Source: an uncultured Butyricimonas sp.
GTDB lineage: Bacteria; Bacteroidota; Bacteroidia; Bacteroidales; Marinifilaceae
NCBI GenBank assembly: GCA_944320555.1
Contig: CALUHX010000027.1
Coordinates: 1-38,255, forward strand
Length of the DNA: 38,255 nt
Direction: 5' to 3'
The notes under the pieces were generated by a model. The model was given only the letters and a program-made list of their open reading frames with translations, searched no databases and was not told the origin of the DNA. Within the stretch, counting starts at the first letter, position 1, and every line of letters begins with the position of its first letter. Shown here piece after piece: positions 33,068-38,255 of this stretch. A program made the position numbers and the translations under genes.

Positions 33068-33901
33068 ATGGTGAAAGCGATCATAGTGGATTTGGACGGG
33101 ACAATCCTGCCAAACCGGGAAAAACACATCAGCCCCGAAAACACAGCCGCCCTCGAGGAAGCGGCGCGGCGCGGCGTTGTCCGCATCCTCGCCACGGGGC
33201 GTTCGCCCTACTCCCTGCACCGGGTGCTGCCCCAGGGCCTTCCCATCGACTATATGGTCTTCTCATCGGGGGCCGGCATCATGCGCTGGCGCGACAAACA
33301 CGTGCTGCACAAACAGGAGCTGTCAAAAGACGACACGCTGAGAATAGCCGGCATCCTTTGGAGACACGATGTCAACTTCACGATACAGGGCCACATTCCC
33401 GACAACCACTATTTCGTCTACCGGCAAGTGAGACGGCCTGTCGAGGATTTCCGCCGAAGAGTGGAGGATTATCCGGGATTCAGCGCCCCTCTCTCCTCCT
33501 TTGAGGAAATCCACGACGGCGGCACGCAATTCCTGGCCATACTGGAAGCCGACCAGCTGCCGCTATTCCACGAGTTGCGGGAACAATTGTCCGCCTATTC
33601 CGTCGTCCGCGCCACCTCCCCGGTTGACAAGCAAGCCATTTGGACGGAGATATTCGCCCCGGGAGTCAACAAAGGCTCCGCATGCCAGTTGTTGTTGGAG
33701 CGGCTCGGCCTTTCCTTTCAAGACTGCGCCGGACTAGGCAACGACTATAACGACGTGGATTTCCTTTCCCGTTGCCGCTTCCCATTCGTGGTGGCCAACG
33801 CACCCGAAGACCTGAAGCGGACCTTCCCCTGCGTGGCCGCCGACAAAGACAACGGATTGGCGGAGTTCGCAGACCTCGCCCTAAACCGCCTGCCGGATTA
33901 A
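33068..33901 (+). CDS. HAD superfamily hydrolase, Cof type (class IIB)
   Basis: Cytoplasmic phosphatase-like protein of 277 residues. All HAD motifs are visible: motif I IIVDLDGTILPN (nucleophile and acid aspartates near residues 8 and 10), motif II threonine in RILATGRSPYS (near 43), motif III lysine in GVNKGSACQLLLE (near 201) and motif IV GLGNDYNDVDFL (near 223). A type IIB cap lies between motifs II and III. Enzymes of this type hydrolyse sugar phosphates, FMN or pyridoxal phosphate. Its position 6 bases behind a pyridoxamine kinase gene makes a B6-related phosphatase activity an attractive but unproven guess. Confidence 0.92.
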   Translation: MVKAIIVDLDGTILPNREKHISPENTAALEEAARRGVVRILATGRSPYSLHRVLPQGLPIDYMVFSSGAGIMRWRDKHVLHKQELSKDDTLRIAGILWRHDVNFTIQGHIPDNHYFVYRQVRRPVEDFRRRVEDYPGFSAPLSSFEEIHDGGTQFLAILEADQLPLFHELREQLSAYSVVRATSPVDKQAIWTEIFAPGVNKGSACQLLLERLGLSFQDCAGLGNDYNDVDFLSRCRFPFVVANAPEDLKRTFPCVAADKDNGLAEFADLALNRLPD

Positions 33902-34102
33902 GGCCCGCTCCCTCCACACAAGAAACGCCACCGGGCGGACATCGTCTCCCGCCACCGCTCCCCGGCTTCCGAAAGACCTCCACCACACCGCTCCCTGCAG
34001 ACTCCACAGCGGCCTTACACCGGCGATGCAGCAAAGATGGCTGCCGACCACCCCACGTCTTCCCGACGTTCCGGCCACGTTTCCCGACAAAACAAAAAAA
34101 AG
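33902..34102. other. Gene-free 3' region after the HAD gene
   Basis: C-rich sequence without a supported coding frame or clear hairpin up to 34100. The antisense frames through it run into the HAD gene and are not credible. Confidence 0.5.
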
Positions 34103-34273
34103 ACTGTCTCAAAAACAGTCTTTCATATTCCTCCGTCCGCCCCGCAACCGCCTCTCCGTTTTAGGGGAGAAGCTCAAACACTTGGACAGCAACGCCGTCC
34201 GACTTTCCCCCAACGACAGAGGGAAGTCCCAAAAAGGGGAAGGAAGCATGACAAGAACATTTTTGAGACAGCC
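34103..34273. repeat. Terminal-inverted-repeat element, copy D
   Basis: 171-base element between convergent genes. The ends are GACTGTCTCAAAAA and its near complement TTTTTGAGACAGCC. The internal modules CTCCGTCCGC, TTTTAGGGGAGAAG and CTTGGACAGCAACGCCGTCC match copy A most closely. The left end also forms a 9-base hairpin (AAAGACTGT with ACAGTCTTT at about 34100-34124), which might terminate the HAD operon. Confidence 0.7.
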
Positions 34274-34296
34274 TCTCACACGCGCCCAAGCGCGAA

Positions 34297-34806
34297 TCAC
34301 ATTGCCGGCTGGGTGGGCAGCAACCCCTTCTCCTGCAACACTTGTTGCACGCGTTGCACGATAGGCATCTGAATCTGCTGCATCACTTGCATGTTTCCAT
34401 CCATGATGGCCGGCTGGGCTTTCGCCAACTTCTGTCCCACGGGAGTCTCATAGAACTTGATGATTTCCTCCAAATCCTCTTTCGTGAGCAACTTTTCGTA
34501 AACCGGGGCGAAAGCCTTCACGATGTCGTCGAACAAAGTCGGGGTGTTCAATTCTTTTTCCAAAGAGTCCCACACGTCGGCAGGCACGTTCGGCAATTGC
34601 TGCTTCAAGGCCGCGAACATCTGCGGCACGAGATTTTTATACATGTCGGCAGCGCCAGAAACTTCCATGTATTTTTTCAAGGTTTCCACATACTCTGGCG
34701 ACGGTTGAGTCGGGAGATTGGTTGTCGGCATAGTGGGATTCACTTGCGCAAACGAGCCGGTGCACGCAAACACGGCTAACACTACAATAAGTAAAATTCT
34801 TTTCAT
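34297..34806 (-). CDS. Exported DUF2059 domain protein
   Basis: Protein of 169 residues with a clear signal peptide (MKRILLIVVLAVFACTGSFAQ, cleavage after about residue 20). A proline/threonine-rich linker follows, then a DUF2059 domain: YVETLKKYMEVSGAADMYKN, LVPQMFAALKQQLPNVPADVW and LTKEDLEEIIKFYETPVGQK. The last block is the family signature. The glutamine-rich C-terminus (MQVMQQIQMPIVQRVQQVLQ) is helical. The lack of a lipobox and of membrane segments puts it in the periplasm or outside. Its function is not known. It stands alone downstream of a promoter box, with repeat copy D behind it. Confidence 0.88.
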   Translation of the reverse strand: MKRILLIVVLAVFACTGSFAQVNPTMPTTNLPTQPSPEYVETLKKYMEVSGAADMYKNLVPQMFAALKQQLPNVPADVWDSLEKELNTPTLFDDIVKAFAPVYEKLLTKEDLEEIIKFYETPVGQKLAKAQPAIMDGNMQVMQQIQMPIVQRVQQVLQEKGLLPTQPAM

Positions 34807-34831
34807 ACGATTAATATTTATGTTTACGTTG

Positions 34832-34839
34832 CAAACGTA
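34832..34839 (-). promoter_or_regulatory. -7 box of the DUF2059 gene
   Basis: Minus strand TACGTTTG, matching TAnnTTTG; RNA start near 34825, leader about 19 bases. A TTG lies upstream with 17-base spacing, shorter than usual. The box is part of the palindrome ACGTTTGCAACGT. Confidence 0.45.
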
Positions 34840-34884
34840 GCAAATTCCGCTCAGAACAAATTATAACATTTCCTTAAAGTTTTC

Positions 34885-35712
34885 TTACAAAATACCTTTT
34901 TCTGCCAACAAGCCTTCCATCTGGCGTTGCAGCTTCACGGCTTCCTCGCGGGCGCGGACGGCGAAATCCTCTCCCTTGCCGGCGAAAATGATTCCCCGGG
35001 ACGAGTTCACAATCAATCCGCAACGGTCGTTCATCCCGTGTCTCGCCACTTCCTCCAGGCTTCCTCCCTGCGCGCCCACGCCGGGCACCAGCAAGAAATG
35101 GTCCGGCACGATTTCCCGGATTCCAGCCAGCATTTCCGCCTTTGTCGCTCCCACCACGTACATCATATTACGGGCGTCGCCCCATTCCTGGGACTTCCGC
35201 AACACTTTCTCGAACAACTTTCCCTCCCCGCCTTCAAAGAACTGGAAGTCGTACGCCCCCTTGTTCGAGGTCAAAGCCAACAAAATCACCCATTTCCCCT
35301 CGTATTTCAAGAAAGGAGTCACGGAATCCTCCCCCATGTAAGGAGCGACCGTCAGCGCGTCGAACGCCATCGTCTCCAAGAAAGCCCGGGCATACATCTC
35401 CGAGGTGTTCCCGATGTCGCCCCTTTTGGCGTCGGCAATCAGAAAGACCTCCGGATATTCCGCCTTGATATATTTCACCGTCTTTTCCAGCGTCATCCAG
35501 CCCTCCACGCCCCGGCTCTCGTAGAAAGCGATGTTCGGCTTGTAGGCAATGGCCACGTCCGCCGTGGCGTCCACAATCGCCTTGTTAAACTCAAAAACGG
35601 GATCCTCCGCTCCCGTCAAATGTTCCGGAATCTTTTTAATGTCGGAATCCAGACCCACGCAAAGAAATGATTTTTTCTTTTTTACCTGTTCAAACAATTC
35701 GTCATACGTCAT
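34885..35712 (-). CDS. pyrF: Orotidine-5'-phosphate decarboxylase
   Basis: Last enzyme of UMP synthesis, converting orotidine monophosphate to UMP and CO2; cytoplasmic. At 275 residues it belongs to the longer type-2 PyrF family of Bacteroidetes and actinobacteria. The catalytic Lys-Asp array is visible in [20 protein letters not shown] (about residues 91-110). The N-terminal [17 protein letters not shown], the middle [15 protein letters not shown] and the phosphate-binding [13 protein letters not shown] and [13 protein letters not shown] segments are all present. It starts 23 bases after the prfA stop and should share its promoter. Confidence 0.96.
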   Translation of the reverse strand: MTYDELFEQVKKKKSFLCVGLDSDIKKIPEHLTGAEDPVFEFNKAIVDATADVAIAYKPNIAFYESRGVEGWMTLEKTVKYIKAEYPEVFLIADAKRGDIGNTSEMYARAFLETMAFDALTVAPYMGEDSVTPFLKYEGKWVILLALTSNKGAYDFQFFEGGEGKLFEKVLRKSQEWGDARNMMYVVGATKAEMLAGIREIVPDHFLLVPGVGAQGGSLEEVARHGMNDRCGLIVNSSRGIIFAGKGEDFAVRAREEAVKLQRQMEGLLAEKGIL

Positions 35713-35735
35713 AATATCTCCTTATTTCGATTATG

Positions 35736-36821
35736 TCAAAAACCGCTTTCCCTCAATTTTTCCGTGTTTTCCTCGATTTGCAATTTCTCGATGATTTCGT
35801 CCAAGTCGCCGTCCATCACCGCCGCCAGATTGTAAAGCGTCAGATTGATCCGGTGGTCCGTCACCCGGCCCTGCGGATAATTGTAGGTGCGGATTTTGGC
35901 GGAGCGGTCGCCCGTGGACACCATCGTTCTCCGCTTCGAGGCGATTTCGTCCAAATACTTCTGGTGTTCGATGGCGTAAATCCGGGAGCGCAATTCCGTC
36001 ATGGCTTTCGCCAGGTTCTTGATTTGCGACTTTTCATCTTGGCAAGTGACCACGATACCCGTGGGGATGTGCGTCAGGCGGATGGCGGAATAGGTGGTAT
36101 TCACCGACTGCCCGCCCGGACCGGAAGAGCAATAGGTGTCCTTGCGGATGTCCGCCGGATTCAGCACCACGTCGACCTCCTCCGCCTCCGGCAGGACGGC
36201 CACCGTCGCCGCCGAGGTGTGCACCCTGCCCTGCGTCTCCGTCGCAGGCACGCGTTGCACGCGGTGGACACCGGACTCGTATTTCAGCAGACCATAGACA
36301 CCATCTCCCGTGACGTTCGCCACGATTTCCTTGTACCCGCCGGAAGCCCCCTCGTTGTAATTCGTCACCTCCATTTTCCAACGCTTCGACTCGCAATATT
36401 TGGAATACATCCGAAACAGGTCGCCCGCGAAGATGCAGGCCTCGTCCCCGCCCGTCCCGGCGCGGATTTCCAGAATCACGTTTTTCGAGTCCTCCGGGTC
36501 GGCCGGCACCAACAACATTTTCACTTTCGTCTCCAACTCGGGAATCCTCGTCTCCAGCTCCTCAATTTCCGCCTCCGCCATTTCCCGCAACTCCTTGTCG
36601 CTTTCCGTTTCCAATATCTCCTTCGCCTCGTCCATCGCCTTCACGGCGGCCTTCAATTGGTCGCCAGCGGTTGTCACCTCCTCCAGTTCCCGGTATTCTT
36701 TATTCAGCTTCACGAACCGGCCCATGTCTTGAATCACTTCCGGATCCGTTATCAATTGTCCGATTTCTTGGAAACGGACATAAAAGGCGCCTAATTTCTC
36801 TATAAGGGAATTTTCACTCAT
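35736..36821 (-). CDS. prfA: Peptide chain release factor 1
   Basis: Recognises UAA and UAG stop codons and triggers peptide release on the ribosome. At 361 residues it is the normal length. The hydrolysis motif GGQ is in CSSGPGGQSVNTTYSAIRL (about residue 236). The stop-codon-reading PAT tripeptide is in VQRVPATETQGRVHTSAA (about 190), which identifies RF1 and not RF2. The N-terminal coiled domain and NVILEIRAGTGGDEACIF (about 112) are typical. An excellent promoter precedes it and pyrF follows. Confidence 0.97.
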   Translation of the reverse strand: MSENSLIEKLGAFYVRFQEIGQLITDPEVIQDMGRFVKLNKEYRELEEVTTAGDQLKAAVKAMDEAKEILETESDKELREMAEAEIEELETRIPELETKVKMLLVPADPEDSKNVILEIRAGTGGDEACIFAGDLFRMYSKYCESKRWKMEVTNYNEGASGGYKEIVANVTGDGVYGLLKYESGVHRVQRVPATETQGRVHTSAATVAVLPEAEEVDVVLNPADIRKDTYCSSGPGGQSVNTTYSAIRLTHIPTGIVVTCQDEKSQIKNLAKAMTELRSRIYAIEHQKYLDEIASKRRTMVSTGDRSAKIRTYNYPQGRVTDHRINLTLYNLAAVMDGDLDEIIEKLQIEENTEKLRESGF

Positions 36822-36842
36822 ACGTCAATAATCTAAACGCCG

Positions 36843-36873
36843 CAAAGATACGAAATTCCCGCATCCCCACCAA
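36843..36873 (-). promoter_or_regulatory. Promoter of prfA-pyrF (TTG-N20-TAnnTTTG)
   Basis: Minus strand TATCTTTG (36843-36850) with TTG (36871-36873) exactly 20 bases upstream. RNA start near 36836, leader about 15 bases. Confidence 0.7.
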
Positions 36874-36930
36874 TCCTTCTCCCCACACCTTACACAAAAA
36901 CACCGCGTCTCCGCAAAAAGAGAAAGAGGG

Positions 36931-37152
36931 GCATGTCGAGATGGCCAATTATCCTCCCTCATCCGCTTTGCGTCCACCTCTCCCTATCTTAGGGAAGGAT
37001 TTGCAAAGCAATGATATTCAGCGAAACAACTTTGCTTTGCAAACTTCACCTCTAAAACAGGGGCGGGATTCCTGCGGGCGGGAAACTCTCCCCTTAAGGT
37101 AGGGGGAGTACCCCGAAGGGGAGGGTGTATGATAAGGACATTTCGACACAGC
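36931..37152. repeat. Terminal-inverted-repeat element, copy C
   Basis: 222-base element with ends GCATGTCGAGATGGCCAATT and (complement of the right end) GCTGTGTCGAAATG. Internal modules are TCTCCCTATCTTAGGG, a perfect 12-base stem TTTGCAAAGCAA / TTGCTTTGCAAA, and CCCCGAAGGGGAGGGTGTAT. It follows the frameshifted gene and precedes the prfA promoter. A separate module at 37157-37215 is the inverted form of that at 15163-15220. Confidence 0.7.
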
Positions 37153-37236
37153 TTCTTTGCCGGGCGTAGCCGGTTCGAGGCGAAGCCTCATCGGGACGCG
37201 GAGCGGACGGAGGGGAACGGACACGGAGAATGACGC

Positions 37237-37915
37237 TCATTTGCCGGAGAAAATGGCTTTTTCGAAAAGGGAGCGGAAACGGTCGAGGAAACGAAGCTGC
37301 TTTTCCGTAAGGGACAGCTTATAGACGACGAGGGAGAGATTGCGCGGCTCGGGGACACGGAACAAACACATGAGGTAGCGGAGGCAGTCCACCATCCTGG
37401 CTCCGCCGACGGGAACAATCATGCCCGTGAGGAAGAAGGCCCGGACGAAACGGGCGAACTCGGTAAGGCCTCCCGTGAAACGGAAGGGGAAGTCGGGAAC
37501 CGCGGCGGCGGGCGACAGCACCTCCAGCACCAGGGTCACTGACTCCAATTGCGCGGCGACGTAAGGCTCCAAGGCCCGGCGCAACCGCCCGTCACGCACG
37601 GTGATTTTTTCCCCCGCCCTCCTCCACATGGAGCAGGGGCCGGCGCAACCGTCCGTTTTTGCCGGACAGGAACGACCCGAGCATTCCCCGCAGCACGGCC
37701 TGCAGGATTCGGATTTCCCCCTCGTGGGCCTCCCTCGCCGCAATGAGGCGGGCGCAATAATCCAGCATGTCCAGCTGTTGGGCGAACAATTGTTCCTGAA
37801 ACTGCTGAAAGTCGCCGCAACCGTTCACGACGAGGGTTAGCGGGACGCGCCCCGTCACTTGCACCCGCGTGTTCTTCATGTCGCGCAAGTAGGTCTTCAT
37901 CTTTTCTTTTTCCAT
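37237..37915 (-). pseudogene. Frameshifted gene of unknown function
   Basis: Two minus-strand frames make up one apparent protein. The first (37915-37592) reads MEKEKMKTYLRDMKNTRVQV, then PLTLVVNGCGDFQQFQEQLF and IRILQAVLRGMLGSFLSGKN. The second (to 37237) continues LRRALEPYVAAQLESVTLVL and ends with RNLSLVVYKLSLTEKQLRFL and FEKAIFSGK. Joining them needs a +1 shift near the G5A6 run at 37606-37616. Alternatively, collapsing two copies of the 12-base repeat CGGTTGCGCCGG (reverse complement at 37576-37587 and 37640-37651, 64 bases apart) also restores the frame, since 64 is not a multiple of three. No family is recognised; the protein would be soluble and about 205-225 residues. Confidence 0.6.
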
Positions 37916-37948
37916 AGTCTATCACAAAATTTGAAAGTTAATAAAAAT

Positions 37949-37975
37949 GCCGGGAGACAGGTGTCGCCTCCCGGC
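37949..37975 (-). terminator. Terminator after the small exported protein gene
   Basis: Stem GCCGGGAG (37949-37956) with CTCCCGGC (37968-37975); read on the minus strand it is followed by ATTTTTATT. It lies 20 bases beyond the stop of the gene at 37995. Confidence 0.7.
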
Positions 37976-37994
37976 TGTCAATAAAAATCGGTCA

Positions 37995-38249
37995 TCAAAA
38001 AGGAGCGGAAAGCACTTTTCCCGTTATCCCACCCCAAGCATATACGACATTAACGACTCGATTATCTTCATATAACACTATACCATCCCCATAAACGCAC
38101 GTGTCACGCCAAATAGTATTCGTCGTCAAAATGACAAACACGTCATCCTGCAAATTGGGCATCGCAGTGGAATCTTTCCCGCTTGAAACATTTTGCGCAT
38201 TGGCTGCCATGGCCAAAACAAGCAACAATAATAAATTAATTATCTTCAT
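37995..38249 (-). CDS. Small exported protein, unknown function
   Basis: Protein of 84 residues from ATG at 38249, with a signal peptide (MKIINLLLLLVLAMAANAQ, cleavage probably after NAQ). An in-frame ATG at 38255, the last base of the window, would add two residues, and an even longer start outside the window cannot be excluded. The mature part is about 65 residues with one cysteine and a beta-rich pattern (DDVFVILTTNTIWRDTCVYG, then DNRVVNVVYAWGGITGK). I do not recognise a family. A terminator follows, so it is a complete short transcription unit at least at its 3' end. Confidence 0.6.
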   Translation of the reverse strand: MKIINLLLLLVLAMAANAQNVSSGKDSTAMPNLQDDVFVILTTNTIWRDTCVYGDGIVLYEDNRVVNVVYAWGGITGKVLSAPF

Positions 38250-38255
38250 ACTCAT

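Overview
The window looks like a chromosomal piece of a GC-rich member of the Bacteroidales. Three things support this. The gene content is typical of the order: an UpxY-type antiterminator with a capsule gene, a SusC/SusD pair, a SecD-SecF fusion, a type III glutamine synthetase, CreD, DUF4268 and DUF2059 proteins. Nearly all recognisable promoters have the Bacteroidetes -7 box TAnnTTTG, sometimes with TTG about 20 bases upstream. Shine-Dalgarno sequences are mostly absent. I do not assign a genus. No rRNA, tRNA, CRISPR array or integrase was seen.

Layout. 1-2820 (minus): start of a capsule locus, with upxY, a truncated AAA-ATPase-like fragment and a capD-like gene cut by the left edge. 2820-3590: gene-free, with inverted repeats built from 11-base units. 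3593-7185: ddl and a MATE exporter (divergent), then mdh with its terminator. 7200-12453: a composite intergenic repeat, then a SusC/SusD pair without enzymes beside it. 12676-15137: membrane protein, winged-helix regulator and creD, with the same palindrome in front of the first and the third gene. 15138-16917: repeats, an orphan higA and a regulator remnant. 16918-21548: a lipoprotein, a retropepsin-like protein and secDF. 21769-26762: a five-gene [FeFe]-hydrogenase locus. 26779-29533: DUF4268 gene divergent from rnhB and a GH3-family gene. 29588-33901: hairpin element, glnN, divergent pdxK-like and HAD genes. 34103-36873: repeat, DUF2059 protein, pyrF and prfA. 36931-38255: repeat, a frameshifted gene and a small exported protein.

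The most interesting system is the hydrogenase locus. It pairs a catalytic-type [FeFe] hydrogenase (complete H-cluster motifs, group B-like) with a second hydrogenase homologue that lacks the proton-transfer cysteine and carries an extra FeS domain and a PAS-like domain. The gene after that homologue encodes a SpoIIE-type phosphatase with a long unexplained C-terminal domain. Each hydrogenase overlaps its own small thioredoxin-like ferredoxin gene. This fits a hydrogen- or redox-sensing branch that signals by dephosphorylation, linked to an H2-evolving enzyme.

At the nucleotide level, four related imperfect terminal-inverted-repeat elements lie in intergenic regions at gene 3' ends. Separate hairpin elements lie at 3054-3121, 3259-3412, 15612-15649 and 29588-29749.
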